Source: Methanobacterium veterum (GTDB lineage: Archaea > Methanobacteriota > Methanobacteria > Methanobacteriales > Methanobacteriaceae). Taken from it: DNA of 64,000 nt. Positions within the stretch are counted from its first letter, which is position 1, and every line of letters starts with the position of its first letter. The notes beneath the pieces were generated by a model, which searched no databases, was not told the DNA's origin, and saw only the letters and a program-made list of their open reading frames with translations. Positions 38,785-48,460 of the stretch are shown piece by piece. Made by a program: the position numbers and the translations under genes. The stretch spans positions 124,001 through 188,000 of the forward strand of contig NZ_JQJK01000008.1 in assembly GCF_000745485.1 (NCBI RefSeq), in the 5' to 3' direction.

Positions 38785-38967
38785 TTATCTGACTCTTAAG
38801 GCATACTCACCGGGAAGATTTATGTTAAGTTCCTGTGCAATACCTGAGTTTTCTGGATCAAGTACTATCAGAAAACCGCTCCAGTTTTTTGAAGATGGTA
38901 TATTGCATATGGCACATCTTTCTTCTTCCATCAGCCTATGACATCTTGTACAAGCTTTTGTAACCAT
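38785..38967 (-). CDS. spt4: Transcription elongation factor Spt4 (RNA polymerase subunit E'')
   Basis: A 60-aa zinc protein that pairs with Spt5 as processivity factor of RNA polymerase. The zinc-binding ACTRCHRL and ERCAIC pairs and the SKNWSGFLIVLDPENSGIA core are those of archaeal Spt4/RpoE''. Its ATG overlaps the last base of the rpoE' stop, so the two are translationally coupled. Confidence 0.95.
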   Translation of the reverse strand: MVTKACTRCHRLMEEERCAICNIPSSKNWSGFLIVLDPENSGIAQELNINLPGEYALRVR

Positions 38968-39521
38968 TATTTCTTCTTCCTTTTCTCTTTTTCAATCCAT
39001 TCAGGTCTTCCAAGGCCAGGTTGCCTCATTGTAAGGCCTATCTTGGTTTCTTTGGAGGATTTTCCTTTAAGACTTAAAGCTACAATCCTTGCACGGACTT
39101 TATCTCCTTCTTCAAGAGTTTTTTTGGATTCTTTTCCAAGCAATGCTCCTCTCTTTGAATCGTAATTTATGTAGTCATCAGTAACCTGTGATACGTGTAC
39201 CAGACCATCCATTGGTCCCATTCTGACAAAGGCTCCGAATTCAGTTATTTCAATAACTTCTCCTTCTACAATTTCCTGTAGCTCTGGCTTGAAAAATAGT
39301 GCTGTAAAAGTGACGTTATGATATGCTGCACCGTCGCCCATTATAACCCGGCCGATGCCTATTTCTTCAATCTCTTTTACTGTAACCATTAAACCAAGCT
39401 TTTTGTCAATCATCCCGACATAATTTTCATTTAGAAGTTCAAATGCTATTTCTTCCAGTGGTTCATCAAATAATGTCGGTGGAACTCTTACAGTATCCTC
39501 AATTTTTGATATTAAATACAA
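38967..39521 (-). CDS. rpoE: DNA-directed RNA polymerase subunit Rpo7 (E')
   Basis: The 184-aa subunit of the stalk of archaeal RNA polymerase, equivalent to eukaryotic Rpb7. The N-terminal RNP-like domain (residues 1-80) is followed by an S1 RNA-binding domain (about 82-165; [29 protein letters not shown]). The tail is basic (EKEKRKKK). The start is TTG 39521 behind GGGGAG. Confidence 0.96.
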   Translation of the reverse strand: MYLISKIEDTVRVPPTLFDEPLEEIAFELLNENYVGMIDKKLGLMVTVKEIEEIGIGRVIMGDGAAYHNVTFTALFFKPELQEIVEGEVIEITEFGAFVRMGPMDGLVHVSQVTDDYINYDSKRGALLGKESKKTLEEGDKVRARIVALSLKGKSSKETKIGLTMRQPGLGRPEWIEKEKRKKK

Positions 39522-39548
39522 TTAAACTCCCCTTGTACGGTTATTTAT

Positions 39549-40073
39549 TTAATCCATATTTTTGTATAATTCTATAGAATGTTTTACAGCTTCAAATGCT
39601 TCTTCAGCATGTTCCCATCCTAATACTTCTGTAACTTTTCCTTCAAGAGTTTTATACTCCTTGAAAAAGTGTGCAATTTCATCTAGGAGATGACTAGGAA
39701 TATCATCGATATCATTAATATCTTTATACCTTGGATCATTAACAGGTACGCCTAATATTTTATCATCTTTATCATCACCATCGATCATCCTCATGACACC
39801 GATAGGTCTGGTTTCAATTACACATCCTGGAAAAGTTGGCTGATCCATAAGTACCATAACATCCATTGGATCACCATCGTCGTAAAGTGTTTTTGGAATT
39901 ATTCCGTACTCTGCAGGGTAATGAAACGGAGAGTATAAAACTCTATCCAGTGCAAAGGCTTCCATATCTTTATCGTATTCATATTTATTCCTTGATCCCT
40001 TTGGTATTTCAATTACAGCATATATCACTTCTGGAACTGATGGTCCTGGTTCTAAATCCTTCCAAAGATTCAT
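39549..40073 (-). CDS. ppa: Inorganic pyrophosphatase (family I)
   Basis: Cytosolic hydrolysis of pyrophosphate to phosphate. 174 aa, normal for family I. Active-site residues are visible: [14 protein letters not shown] near residue 21, [20 protein letters not shown] (the DxDPxD signature) near 55-75, and [12 protein letters not shown] near 105. Soluble pyrophosphatases are fluoride-sensitive, a link to the riboswitch module in the same window. ATG 40073 follows GGAGG. Confidence 0.96.
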   Translation of the reverse strand: MNLWKDLEPGPSVPEVIYAVIEIPKGSRNKYEYDKDMEAFALDRVLYSPFHYPAEYGIIPKTLYDDGDPMDVMVLMDQPTFPGCVIETRPIGVMRMIDGDDKDDKILGVPVNDPRYKDINDIDDIPSHLLDEIAHFFKEYKTLEGKVTEVLGWEHAEEAFEAVKHSIELYKNMD

Positions 40074-40152
40074 ATATTAATCCTCCAAACATTTTCCAAA
40101 AAAATTATTATTATTAAATGAGTTTAAACATTTTAATATAAAAATATTTAAT

Positions 40153-40559
40153 TTATAAACCTAAATATCCTTCAACTGCCAGATACTTCTTCTGACGTAA
40201 ATATACAACAGTTAACCCTTTATTTCGTGCCCTTTTCTGAAGGCCACCATCATTTGTACATAACACTTTAGATATTCGAAGTAAAGCGTCATCAACTCGT
40301 TCTTTATATTTTAAATCAATATCAATTACATTGATATTAGATGACTCTATTAGTTTAAGGGCAACTGATGCTGCAATTCTGTCTTTTCCCTTTGATCTCT
40401 TCTTTATATTTTCAAGTTCGCCGGTAACAAATGACGGAACCACAAATGTGTAATTTGGTAGAATTCGCTCAAGTTCTGCTAAAATATCAACATGAAATTG
40501 AGCGGGTATCATAAAAAATTTGCGTCGAGTACTGCCTCACGTTTATTTGATGATACCAT
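40153..40559 (-). pseudogene. PIN-domain nuclease (VapC9/FCF1-like), frame broken by one base
   Basis: The continuous part (40512-40153, 119 aa) starts MIPAQFHVDILAEL and lacks the first catalytic Asp. Just upstream in another frame, from ATG 40559 (with GGAGG 12 bases before it), the sequence reads [15 protein letters not shown] and then meets a T-run at 40513-40518. Adding one base there restores VLDANFLMIPAQF, the expected N-terminus of archaeal FCF1-like PIN proteins. Later acidic residues (TGELE, CTNDGGLQKRA) are intact. The start overlaps the aIF2 gamma stop by 17 bases, as in relatives. This is a real frameshift, a slippage-read gene or a homopolymer sequencing error. Confidence 0.8.
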
Positions 40560-41769
40560 ATCCAATTAACCTCCATCTTGCACCAACACGTCGGCTTAAA
40601 GCGACTCTCTGGCCAGATTCTGCACAAACAGGTAATTTAAGTTTTACATCCACTTCGTTTTTTCTGGCGCTTGTTACTACACCAATGGTTGTTGTTGTTC
40701 CTATGTTAATCATAAGTGGTTCTGAAGATTTTATAGGTTCCACTACTCTTTCTTCTTTTGTACCTACTACCCTTTCAAGAAGATGAGTTGCCATTGTGAA
40801 ATCATGTAATATTGGTGGAAGTGTCTCTGGTTCTCCTGCAACTGATCCAGATAAAGAATCTGCTTTAGTTAATGCTGGATCTAGTTTAGTACCGACAGCT
40901 ATAAGGCCTCCAGGCCCTACTTCATCTACAGCTTTACCTGCTGCAACTAAACCTGTGATTTCAGAGTGTAAGCTCATCCATGAGGTTTTTCCTTTCTTTT
41001 TAACCTGAATCCCTGGCTTAACTTCAAGTTTATCTCCTACTTTGAGTTTTCCTTGAGCTAAGGAGCCTCCTATAACTCCACCATCTATCTTTTCAGGAAT
41101 ACAACCCGGTTTGTTGATATCAAAGGATCTTGCAACGTACATTTTAGCGGGTTTATCTAGTAATCTTTCAGGAGTTTGAATTCTTTCCTGAATAGTTTCA
41201 ATTAAAATATCTACATTTGCACCCTGTTGAGCTGATATAGGTATTATAGGTGCATCTTCTGCACAGGTACCCTTTACAAATTCCTTTATTTCATCATAAC
41301 TTTCTATAGCTCTTTCTTTAGAGACTATATCAATTTTATTTTGGACGACTATGACATCTTTGACCCCTATAACATCTAAAGCCATAAGGTGTTCTTTTGT
41401 TTGTGGTTGAGGACATGGTTCGTTTGCAGCTATTACTAATACTGCCCCATCCATTATCGCCGCACCAGATAACATTGTTGCCATGAGTGTTTCGTGTCCG
41501 GGAGAATCTACAAATGATACTTTCCTCAATACTTCTGTTTCTTTACCACAGTGTTCACATACAAGGGCTGTGGTATAACATTGAGGTTCTGGACATTCGG
41601 TACACTGCCTAAAGGTTATGTCAGCATAACCTAATCTTATTGAAATTCCTCTTTTTGTTTCTTCACTGTGAGTATCGGTCCATATACCTGATAAGGCCTT
41701 TGTAAGTGTAGTTTTACCGTGGTCAACGTGTCCTACAAGCCCTATATTTACTTCAGATTGTACTTTCAC
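40543..41769 (-). CDS. eif2g: Translation initiation factor aIF2 subunit gamma
   Basis: The GTPase core of archaeal aIF2, which delivers initiator Met-tRNA to the small subunit. 408 aa. GTPase motifs: [10 protein letters not shown] (residues 13-22), [10 protein letters not shown] (G3) and VQNKIDIV (G4). The zinc knuckle CTECPEPQC and CEHCG is present near residue 57-76. Domains II and III follow. It starts at GTG 41769 with AGGTG before it. The PIN gene begins inside its last codons. Confidence 0.97.
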   Translation of the reverse strand: MKVQSEVNIGLVGHVDHGKTTLTKALSGIWTDTHSEETKRGISIRLGYADITFRQCTECPEPQCYTTALVCEHCGKETEVLRKVSFVDSPGHETLMATMLSGAAIMDGAVLVIAANEPCPQPQTKEHLMALDVIGVKDVIVVQNKIDIVSKERAIESYDEIKEFVKGTCAEDAPIIPISAQQGANVDILIETIQERIQTPERLLDKPAKMYVARSFDINKPGCIPEKIDGGVIGGSLAQGKLKVGDKLEVKPGIQVKKKGKTSWMSLHSEITGLVAAGKAVDEVGPGGLIAVGTKLDPALTKADSLSGSVAGEPETLPPILHDFTMATHLLERVVGTKEERVVEPIKSSEPLMINIGTTTTIGVVTSARKNEVDVKLKLPVCAESGQRVALSRRVGARWRLIGYGIIK

Positions 41770-41803
41770 AATTACACCTAAATCCTATCTTTCAAGATTA
41801 ATC

Positions 41804-42187
41804 TTATTCAGCTTCTTCAGCGCCTAAAAGTTCATCTATACTTTTACTGCCTTTTTCTGTGACAATTGTATTAATTTGAACTATATTATCAGATACTGTG
41901 TTTCCACGGATAGTTTTCCTTCTTCTCTGTCCAGCTCTTTTTGGTTCAAATCCAAGACCGCCGGATAACAGACTTCTTATTTTCCTCTGTCCATCGACAT
42001 CTTTTTTCATAGGAAAACCATTCTTATCGCTTCCGCCAGTTATTTTAAGTTTGTAACCGTCTAAACCTACTAAAGAAGCATCTATTTCATCGCCGATTGT
42101 TAAACCGTTTAATTTTTTTGATTGTGCTTCATCAACGTCTACTTGGTGACTCTTTGCGCCTTCTGAAATGACTAATTTAAATGCCAA
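41804..42187 (-). CDS. rps6e: Ribosomal protein eS6
   Basis: A 127-aa small-subunit protein. I place the start at TTG 42187 because it is followed by AFKLVISEGAKSHQVD, the family's N-terminus, and preceded by GGAGGAG at a good distance; the longer frame begins inside that ribosome binding site. The core GGSDKNGFPMKKDVDG and KRAGQRRRKTIRGNTVSDNI is diagnostic. Member of the operon. Confidence 0.95.
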   Translation of the reverse strand: MAFKLVISEGAKSHQVDVDEAQSKKLNGLTIGDEIDASLVGLDGYKLKITGGSDKNGFPMKKDVDGQRKIRSLLSGGLGFEPKRAGQRRRKTIRGNTVSDNIVQINTIVTEKGSKSIDELLGAEEAE

Positions 42188-42241
42188 ATTAATCTCCTCC
42201 AATTTTTATATTTTATTAGTCCAATACGGATATTTAAAGTA

Positions 42242-44017
42242 TCACATTCCCCAATGAGGATTTTCCTTTCTTTTTATATCCACTATCTCATTTAATATTT
42301 CAAACTCATCCTCAGTAAGCTTGTTTTTAAGCTCAGACACAAGGATCTTATAGTGATTTTCAGGTATATCCACATAAAGGACATCCCCTTCATCAAAGTC
42401 CTTACCAAAAATTGCATCTTTTATACTCATAGCAACTTTTTGCCCTTTGGATGCTGATTTTAAATTTTTTCCTTTATCCTGCATGCCTTCTACTTTTCCA
42501 ACTCGTGCCCCATCTCCTCTAATTAAGCCGTAATCCTGCTTAACTGTACCTGATAAGACTTCAATACCTGCTATTGCAGGTTTACTATTCCTGAATATTA
42601 ATTTAGGAATTATTCTAATTTTAGCTGGTTTTATTATAGCATCAAGCCATGCTTTTTTCTTTCTTTCTTCTGCAGCTTTTATCCATTCATCATAATCTTC
42701 TATCAATTGATAAATGATATTTGATGAAAACAGCTTAATTTCAGAAGATTTTATTTCTTCAGCTGCGGAAGGCAGAACTTTAACATTGAAAGCAACGATA
42801 ACTCCATAAAGAGGATCTTCATTTTTAACAATTGAAGCATCTACCACATCCCTTCGAGAAACATCTCCAATATCTGCAGCCCGTATTGGAATTTTCATAT
42901 CTCTAAGTAGATTCACAAGCGCTTCAAGTGAACCAAGGGTATCTGCCTTTACAACAATTCCAAGCTCATCAGTATCTATTTTTATGTCTTCAATTTCTTT
43001 TAAAATTTCTTCTTTAACATGCTCAAAATCATCCCTCGCAACACGCAGAGGTGATCCTGACATTGCATTTTCAATATTTGGAGCTACAATTTTAATACCT
43101 GCAGCTGCAACAACTTCATCGATCTTTTTAAATCGCTTTTTAGCTTCTCGTATCTCTTCAAGAGGATTCGGTTTTAAAAGGGACCTTATACGAGTAGTTA
43201 TAACATCATTTACTGTCATAACAGCAATAGTATCATCTTTTTTCAGTATACCATCATAGATTACAGCATCTATGGTTACTCCAAGTCCAACTTCTTCCTT
43301 TACCTCAAGAATAGTTCCTTTTGCAGGAGCATTTTCTTCTATTTTGAGCTGTTCCTTTAGATATTGTTGAGCAAGTCCCATGAGCATAGCTAAAAGTTCA
43401 GGTACTCCTTCACCTGTTTTTGCACTTATAGGGACAATACTTATTTGTTTTGCAAAGTTACTGATCCTATCAAATCTTTCAGATTCAAAGCCTTCTTCAT
43501 GTAAAATTCCAACCAGTTCATAGACACCAGTATCTAATTTTTCCCGTACACTTTGAGGTTGTTTAGGAAAAGTTTCTAAAAAAGGAGCTCTCTCATGTGT
43601 TTGCCATCCATATATTTTATCCATTTTATTTGCTGCAACAATAAAAGGAGTTTTATACATCTTAAGAATATTTAAAGCTTCATAAGTTTGCGGTTTAAAT
43701 CCTTCATTTAAATCCACAATCAGTATGGCCACATCAGCAAGCGCTCCCCCTCGTTTACGAAGAGTTGTAAATGCTTCGTGTCCAGGAGTATCCACAAAGA
43801 AAAGCCCAGGAAGAGTCTCTTTGATACCCAATTTTTTGAGAAATTCACCACCAATGTTTTCAACAACTTCTATTGGCACCTCTGTTGCTCCAATATGCTG
43901 AGTTATTCCTCCAGCTTCCTTTTGAGCAATTATACTACCTCTTATAAAATCTAAGAGTGTGGTTTTTCCGTGATCCACGTGTCCGAGTACTGAAACTATT
44001 GGTGATCTAATTTTCAA
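42242..44017 (-). CDS. infB: Translation initiation factor aIF5B (IF2-like)
   Basis: A ribosome-dependent GTPase that joins subunits during initiation. 591 aa, the size of archaeal aIF5B without the eukaryotic N-terminal extension. Motifs: [13 protein letters not shown] (residues 12-24), [10 protein letters not shown] (G3), AANKMDKI (G4) and SAKTGEGV (G5). Domains II-IV follow ([11 protein letters not shown] near residue 360). The start is TTG 44017 with AGGAAGGT upstream. It lies 34 bases after ndk. Confidence 0.97.
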   Translation of the reverse strand: MKIRSPIVSVLGHVDHGKTTLLDFIRGSIIAQKEAGGITQHIGATEVPIEVVENIGGEFLKKLGIKETLPGLFFVDTPGHEAFTTLRKRGGALADVAILIVDLNEGFKPQTYEALNILKMYKTPFIVAANKMDKIYGWQTHERAPFLETFPKQPQSVREKLDTGVYELVGILHEEGFESERFDRISNFAKQISIVPISAKTGEGVPELLAMLMGLAQQYLKEQLKIEENAPAKGTILEVKEEVGLGVTIDAVIYDGILKKDDTIAVMTVNDVITTRIRSLLKPNPLEEIREAKKRFKKIDEVVAAAGIKIVAPNIENAMSGSPLRVARDDFEHVKEEILKEIEDIKIDTDELGIVVKADTLGSLEALVNLLRDMKIPIRAADIGDVSRRDVVDASIVKNEDPLYGVIVAFNVKVLPSAAEEIKSSEIKLFSSNIIYQLIEDYDEWIKAAEERKKKAWLDAIIKPAKIRIIPKLIFRNSKPAIAGIEVLSGTVKQDYGLIRGDGARVGKVEGMQDKGKNLKSASKGQKVAMSIKDAIFGKDFDEGDVLYVDIPENHYKILVSELKNKLTEDEFEILNEIVDIKRKENPHWGM

Positions 44018-44051
44018 TTTTGACCTTCCTAAAATTAAAGATAATAAAAAT

Positions 44052-44504
44052 TTATTCGTATATCAAACTTTCATCAGGTAGAGCATATTCATTGATTTCA
44101 GAATCATTGAAAAATAATGCAATTTCCCTTTTTGCAGATGCTGAGGAGTCTGAAGCATGAATTATATTTCTACCAGTATCAAGGGCGTAATCCCCTCTTA
44201 TGGTTCCAAGATCTGCTTCTTTTGGATTTGTAGCTCCAACCATTTTCCTGATAAGGCTTATACAATCATCGCCTTCAATTACCATTGCAAGAACTGGTGC
44301 TGATGTAATATAACTTACAAGATCATTAAAGAATGGTTTTTCTTTGTGTTCTCCATAGTGTTCTTTTGCAAGTTCTTCAGAAATATTCATCATTTTTACA
44401 GCTACAAGTTTAAGACCGCGTTCTTCGAACCTGGTTAAAACTGTTCCCATGAGCCTTCTAAGTACTGCATCAGGTTTAAGCATTACAAAACTTCTTTCCA
44501 TCAT
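44052..44504 (-). CDS. ndk: Nucleoside diphosphate kinase
   Basis: Transfers the gamma phosphate between nucleoside triphosphates and diphosphates through a phospho-histidine. 150 aa. The N-terminal [18 protein letters not shown] and the active site NIIHASDS (H116) are clear. Note Ala instead of the usual Gly after the histidine, as in several archaea. Its ATG overlaps the L24e stop (ATGA). Confidence 0.97.
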   Translation of the reverse strand: MMERSFVMLKPDAVLRRLMGTVLTRFEERGLKLVAVKMMNISEELAKEHYGEHKEKPFFNDLVSYITSAPVLAMVIEGDDCISLIRKMVGATNPKEADLGTIRGDYALDTGRNIIHASDSSASAKREIALFFNDSEINEYALPDESLIYE

Positions 44505-44662
44505 TGTTTAACCCACTTAACCTTTCTTGGGACTCTTCCTAATTTAATCCTATTTTTTTCACATTTGCTGCTGCAGAAGAAAAATACAGTTCCGTCTTTT
44601 CTGACGTACATTTTTCCAGTACCCTGGTGTATTTCCTGTCCACAGAATGAACATGTTGCCAT
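44501..44662 (-). CDS. rpl24e: Ribosomal protein eL24
   Basis: A 53-aa large-subunit zinc protein. It reads [20 protein letters not shown], then [20 protein letters not shown] and [13 protein letters not shown]. The CxxC...CxxxC zinc site is complete. It overlaps ndk by four bases and lies 17 bases after S28e. Confidence 0.95.
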   Translation of the reverse strand: MATCSFCGQEIHQGTGKMYVRKDGTVFFFCSSKCEKNRIKLGRVPRKVKWVKQ

Positions 44663-44679
44663 ATCAAACACCTTCTCAA

Positions 44680-44886
44680 TTATGGAGTACGGATCTCTTT
44701 AGCTTCTCTTATTGTATCGAGTAACATTAAGATGTCGCCTTCCCTTATAGGCCCCATAATATTTCTTGTTAATATTCTTCCTTTATCTCTTCCTTCAAGT
44801 ATCCTACATTTTACCTGCATGACCTCTCCAGTCATACCAGTTCTTTTAAGAACCTCAATTACTTCAGCAGGAGTTGCTTCTGCCAT
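44680..44886 (-). CDS. rps28e: Ribosomal protein eS28
   Basis: A 68-aa OB-fold protein of the small subunit. The family core [21 protein letters not shown] is followed by [19 protein letters not shown]. It starts at ATG 44886 behind AGGGTGAT. Second gene of the operon, after L7Ae. Confidence 0.96.
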   Translation of the reverse strand: MAEATPAEVIEVLKRTGMTGEVMQVKCRILEGRDKGRILTRNIMGPIREGDILMLLDTIREAKEIRTP

Positions 44887-44965
44887 ATAATCACCCTGAA
44901 ATTATTAAAGTGAGGAAGGCTGTTACCTTTTTTAAAAGCTGTTACCTTCCTTAAAAAAAGTTAAA

Positions 44966-45337
44966 TTATTTTTTGAGTTCTTCGACTTTTTCAACAATTT
45001 CGTTGACTAAATCTTCAGCTTCACCTGCATCGGTTATGACTGCAGATGCAGTACCAACATTTAAGCCTGCTGCTTCTCCTAATTCATCCTTGGTTGGGAT
45101 GTATACATATGGAGTTTCTTTTTCTTCAGCAAGTACAGGTAAATGTGCTGCTATTTCTGGAGGATCGATATCCTCTGCCATAATTACTAATAACGCACTG
45201 CCTCTTTCTATAGCTTTGGTTACTTCGTTTGTTCCTTTTCCGACTTTACCGGTGTCTCTTGCAATTTCTAAAGCCTCAGCAGCTTTATCAGCTATTTCTT
45301 GTGGTACATCAAATTTCACATATATTGCTTTTGCCAT
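44966..45337 (-). CDS. rpl7ae: Ribosomal protein eL8 (L7Ae), kink-turn binder
   Basis: A 123-aa RNA-binding protein shared by the large ribosomal subunit, box C/D and H/ACA guide RNPs and archaeal RNase P. The motif [20 protein letters not shown] with [19 protein letters not shown] is the L7Ae core. I use ATG 45337 ([11 protein letters not shown]) since GGAGG lies 8 bases upstream. First gene of the operon; in other archaea it represses its own mRNA through a 5' kink-turn, but no clear kink-turn was found in the short leader here. Confidence 0.96.
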   Translation of the reverse strand: MAKAIYVKFDVPQEIADKAAEALEIARDTGKVGKGTNEVTKAIERGSALLVIMAEDIDPPEIAAHLPVLAEEKETPYVYIPTKDELGEAAGLNVGTASAVITDAGEAEDLVNEIVEKVEELKK

Positions 45338-45405
45338 GTAATTTACCTCCTTTTTCATCTGGTTTTTATACCATCCATCGGCATGATCTTAATTTCAACT
45401 TTTGT

Positions 45406-45415
45406 CTATATAAAA
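45406..45415 (-). promoter_or_regulatory. TATA box of the L7Ae translation operon
   Basis: In the minus sense AACTTTTATATAGAC lies at about 45403-45417. It is the best TATA match in the region and would start transcription near 45380, leaving a leader of about 45 bases with GGAGG near its end. It probably drives the whole run down to argH, since no later gap exceeds 80 bases. Confidence 0.6.
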
Positions 45416-45504
45416 GTTTTTGCCAAATAGGATTTTAACATTAAAAAATATAGTTCAATCTAATTATTCCCGCACGAAGCTTACGAAAAACACAATTTTT
45501 AGAG

Positions 45505-45561
45505 CCCTCGAACATAAATGTTCAGGGGGATCGAAAGCTGTCAAAATTCTTTGAATTTTTG
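45505..45561. repeat. Intergenic hairpin cluster C
   Basis: Two inverted repeats: 45505-45529 (CCCT and GAACAT paired with ATGTTC and GGGG around an AA loop, one unpaired base on each side) and 45542-45561 (CAAAATTC/GAATTTTTG, loop TTT, one bulge). Same style as clusters A, B and D. The rest of the 458-bp gap (45338-45795) holds only the operon promoter and AT-rich DNA. Confidence 0.75.
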
Positions 45562-45795
45562 AGCGGTTGGTTCCAATCTAAAATAGTTTTAATTAAAAAA
45601 CATTAGAAGAACTAGTATATAATAGATATAAAATCATTACTTATATACTTTTTTGTGTCGCCATATAACATGATAACCAGCTAAAATGTTGATTTTTCAA
45701 GGAAATAAATCATAAATCAAGTTAAATTCAATAACAAATCTTACCAAAAAATATCTTCAAGTTTAAATTAGAATACTAGTTTTTCAAGGTCAAGA

Positions 45796-46476
45796 TTATA
45801 TCCCACTATACAAACGCTCCCCAAGGAAAGATGGTAATTTTTCATCTTCAAGAGCAGTAACAACTTCATCTATGTCATATTTAACTCTATAAATCACAGC
45901 TTCTTTAGCAAGTACGTCTAAAAAAGCAAATGAAGCCTTACTGTTACCATCTCGCGGCTGTCCAACACTTCCAGGATTCAAAACAAGCTTATCTCCAAAT
46001 TTCCTTATAAAAGGCACATGAGTATGGCCCATTATCAAAATATCCGCATTTTCAGATTCAAGAAAAGATTTTAATGTAGAATCAGTAGTAGAAGGAAAAA
46101 TATATTCACTTACAGGATCTCCAGGACTGCCATGAACCATCATAATATTTACACTATCTATTTTAATCTGGATTTTGCGTTTTAAATCACGTAAAAATTC
46201 AATATTTCTATCTTTTATAATTTTTCTTGTCCATTGCATTGATTCTTTTGCATAACGATTAAATCCACTGACATCTCCAGTTACACACGCAAGATCATGG
46301 TTTCCAGTTACAGAAATAGCTTTTAATTGCCTAAGTTTTTCAATACATTCATTGGGTTGCGTGTAATATCCAACAATATCTCCACAGCACAGGACCCTGT
46401 CAGAATCTATCTTTTCAAGTACCCTTTCTAATGCACTTAAATTACTGTGTATATCAGAAATAACAGGTAAAATCAT
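45796..46476 (-). CDS. Calcineurin-like metallophosphoesterase
   Basis: A 226-aa phosphodiesterase of the MJ0936/YfcE type with a dinuclear metal site. All motifs are present: SDIHSNLSAL (residues 6-15), GDIVGYY, GNHDLA, MVHGSPGDP and GHTHVPF, and LNPGSVGQPRDG. Family members cleave phosphodiester bonds of small or unknown substrates. No ribosome binding site precedes ATG 46476. It is followed on the same strand by no close partner; the histone gene upstream ends 66 bases away. Confidence 0.93.
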   Translation of the reverse strand: MILPVISDIHSNLSALERVLEKIDSDRVLCCGDIVGYYTQPNECIEKLRQLKAISVTGNHDLACVTGDVSGFNRYAKESMQWTRKIIKDRNIEFLRDLKRKIQIKIDSVNIMMVHGSPGDPVSEYIFPSTTDSTLKSFLESENADILIMGHTHVPFIRKFGDKLVLNPGSVGQPRDGNSKASFAFLDVLAKEAVIYRVKYDIDEVVTALEDEKLPSFLGERLYSGI

Positions 46477-46542
46477 AGAGAAATTATGTAAAAATAACGG
46501 TTAATATAAGTAAAAAACAAATAAAGAAAGAAGTTAAAAGGC

Positions 46543-46749
46543 CTATAACCTTTTAACAGCTAATTCGACGTCTGATGCTTTGACGGTTTTCCTTCCAGCG
46601 TGTTTTGCGAGTTTAACAGCTTCTGAAGCTATTACTTCTCCTTTTTCTTCTAAAGCTTTAGCTAAAGCTTCCCTTGCGTCATCACTGACTCTTTCCGCAC
46701 CAGCGTTTTTTATTATTCTTCCAATTGGAGCAATTGGTAATTCAGCCAT
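46543..46749 (-). CDS. Archaeal histone (HMf family), copy 2
   Basis: A 68-residue histone-fold protein, [20 protein letters not shown], then [28 protein letters not shown] in two helices and [21 protein letters not shown] use ATG 46749 because GAGGTGATT lies 6 bases upstream. It differs from copy 1 mainly in helix 2 and by lacking the short tail, so the two can form heterodimers. It has an unusual upstream region with an exact 30-bp-period repeat. The same gene-operon neighbourhood (histone next to L7Ae operon) is found in Methanothermobacter. Confidence 0.96.
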   Translation of the reverse strand: MAELPIAPIGRIIKNAGAERVSDDAREALAKALEEKGEVIASEAVKLAKHAGRKTVKASDVELAVKRL

Positions 46750-46800
46750 AAACAATCACCTCATTTTTATTTTGTTATTATAAAGTGTTCGAATACTCCT

Positions 46801-46810
46801 ATATATATTT
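46801..46810 (-). promoter_or_regulatory. TATA box of histone 2
   Basis: In the minus sense CGATAAATATATATAGG has a strong TATA core (46801-46810). It would start transcription near 46777, with a leader of about 28 bases carrying GAGGTGATT. The 30-bp repeat array begins directly upstream, about 10 bases from the box. Confidence 0.65.
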
Positions 46811-46820
46811 ATCGTTTTTT

Positions 46821-46980
46821 TCTATGATTATTTGAAAATCCATATGGTTTTTGGCCAGTTGAAGTCGATCCATATGATAACTGGTCACCACAATTTAAAC
46901 CATATGATTTTTTGACCTACTTAACCAAATTATATGATACTTGCTCATTGAAACATGAACACTATGATTTTGAGTGTACC
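46821..46980. repeat. Exact 30-bp-period direct repeat array upstream of histone 2
   Basis: Five units start at 46841, 46871, 46901, 46931 and 46961. The conserved core is CATATGATTTTTGGTCA: CATATGGTTTTTGGCCA, CATATGATAACTGGTCA, CATATGATTTTTTGACC, TATATGATACTTGCTCA and ACTATGATTTTGAGTGT. The ATG triplets lie at 46844, 46874, 46904, 46934 and 46964, so the period is exactly 30. A sixth core (TCTATGATTATTTGAAA, ATG at 46824) precedes the first by 20 bp, one helical turn less. The last unit merges into the thrC terminator. The second halves of the units are not conserved. Confidence 0.85.
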
Positions 46981-47028
46981 AAAAAAAAAATGAGAGCAAA
47001 AGATAAGTCAAATTTAGTTAAAAAAAAA
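46981..47028 (-). terminator. T-rich terminator after thrC
   Basis: In the minus sense two long T-runs (9 T at 47020-47028 and 10 T at 46981-46990) follow the thrC stop at 47045. This fits strong archaeal termination before the histone promoter region. Confidence 0.6.
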
Positions 47029-47044
47029 GCTGTGGGGAAATTGA

Positions 47045-48241
47045 TTATCCCTGGCTTAAAATGCGTGAAAGCTCGTTAATATCTGCATCAATTTCAACAG
47101 GCTTTACACACGCATCTATAGCAGTATTAGGGTCTTTTAATAGGTGACCAGTTACAATACAGACTACCTGCTCATTTTTATCTACTTCGCCATTTTCTAC
47201 AAGCTTTTTAAGGCCTGCAATGGATGCTGCAGACGCCGGCTCTACCCCAATTCCCTCAGTTCTTGCAAGTAATTTTTGAGCGCTTAAAATCTCTTCATCA
47301 GTTACAGTTTCTGCAAAACCACCAGATTCATTTATTGCCCTGATAGCTTTTAAAGCACTTACAGGTGCTCCTATCCGTATTGCAGTTGCAATAGTTTCAG
47401 GATTTTCAAAAGGAACAATATCTTTTTTATTTTCACGTATTGCCCTGACGATTGGCGCTGCACCTTCAGCCTGAATTCCAGTCATCATTGGTAGATCTTC
47501 CATAAATCCCGCCCTGTGGAATTCGTTAATTCCTTTCCATATAGCAGAGATGTTACCTGCATTTCCAACAGGCAAAATAATCCTGTCTGGTGATTTCCAT
47601 CCTAGATCATCTACAATTTCAAATCCAATTGATTTTTGCCCTTCTAATCTGAATGGATTTACTGAATTTAAAAGATATAATTTACCTTCAAGTGCGAGCG
47701 CGGTTACAGTCTCAAGGGCTTCATCAAAGTTACCCCTGATCGATAGAACTTCAGCACCGTGGAACATAGCCTGAGCAAGTTTTCCAAGAGCCACTTTTCC
47801 AGAAGGTAAGAGCACTACACATCTTAATCCAGCTCTTGCTGCATAAGCTGCAAGAGATGCAGATGTATTCCCAGTAGATGCACATCCAACAGTGCTTACT
47901 CCAAGTTCCATGGCTTTTGTTATTCCAACACTCATTCCCCTATCTTTAAAACTTCCAGTTGGATTTGAACCTTCTACTTTAACGTAAAGTTCTACGCCCA
48001 GTTCTTCACCAAGCTTATCACATTTGCAAAATGGAGTTCCTCCTTCTTCAAGGGTTACAATTCTAGCCGGATCTACAGGCATGAATTCCTTATATTTCCA
48101 CATAGTAGATTTTCTGCAATTAAAAACATCTTTTGAAACGTCAGGTTCACATGTGACTTCCAGTATGGAACCACATTCTTTACAGGTGTATATTATTTCA
48201 CCTAAATCATATTCTGCTCCACAAGTTATACATTTTATCAT
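47045..48241 (-). CDS. thrC: Threonine synthase
   Basis: PLP enzyme that converts O-phosphohomoserine to threonine. 398 aa. An N-terminal zinc-ribbon-like segment (CITCGAEYDLGEIIYTCKEC) is typical of this archaeal form. The PLP lysine is in NPTGSFKDRGMSVG near residue 103, and the phosphate loop is VGNAGNISA near 226. Start ATG 48241 follows GGAGG. It is monocistronic with its own terminator. Confidence 0.95.
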   Translation of the reverse strand: MIKCITCGAEYDLGEIIYTCKECGSILEVTCEPDVSKDVFNCRKSTMWKYKEFMPVDPARIVTLEEGGTPFCKCDKLGEELGVELYVKVEGSNPTGSFKDRGMSVGITKAMELGVSTVGCASTGNTSASLAAYAARAGLRCVVLLPSGKVALGKLAQAMFHGAEVLSIRGNFDEALETVTALALEGKLYLLNSVNPFRLEGQKSIGFEIVDDLGWKSPDRIILPVGNAGNISAIWKGINEFHRAGFMEDLPMMTGIQAEGAAPIVRAIRENKKDIVPFENPETIATAIRIGAPVSALKAIRAINESGGFAETVTDEEILSAQKLLARTEGIGVEPASAASIAGLKKLVENGEVDKNEQVVCIVTGHLLKDPNTAIDACVKPVEIDADINELSRILSQG

Positions 48242-48460
48242 AAATAGCCTCCAATGGGTTTGACCATTTTAGTCTGATTAAAGTAATAAAAACAACATAT
48301 TACACAATCTGTAATTGAGTATAAAATTTCTAATTCTTAAATATTCCCCTGATAAAATTAACAATGAAAAAATACATTGAATAATTAGCACTTTTTCAAT
48401 TCCACTATTTTCTAAACTTAATTAAACTTTTATCCATTAATCTATTCTATTTTCAGGTAT

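Noticed and set aside
45338..45404. Kink-turn for L7Ae autoregulation in its own leader
   Set aside because: No GA/AG tandem next to a bulge could be placed in the short leader with confidence.
46821..46990. 30-bp periodic array as a CRISPR array
   Set aside because: Only about 17 bp of each unit is conserved, and with several mismatches. Unit length leaves no room for 30+ bp spacers, and no cas genes are nearby.
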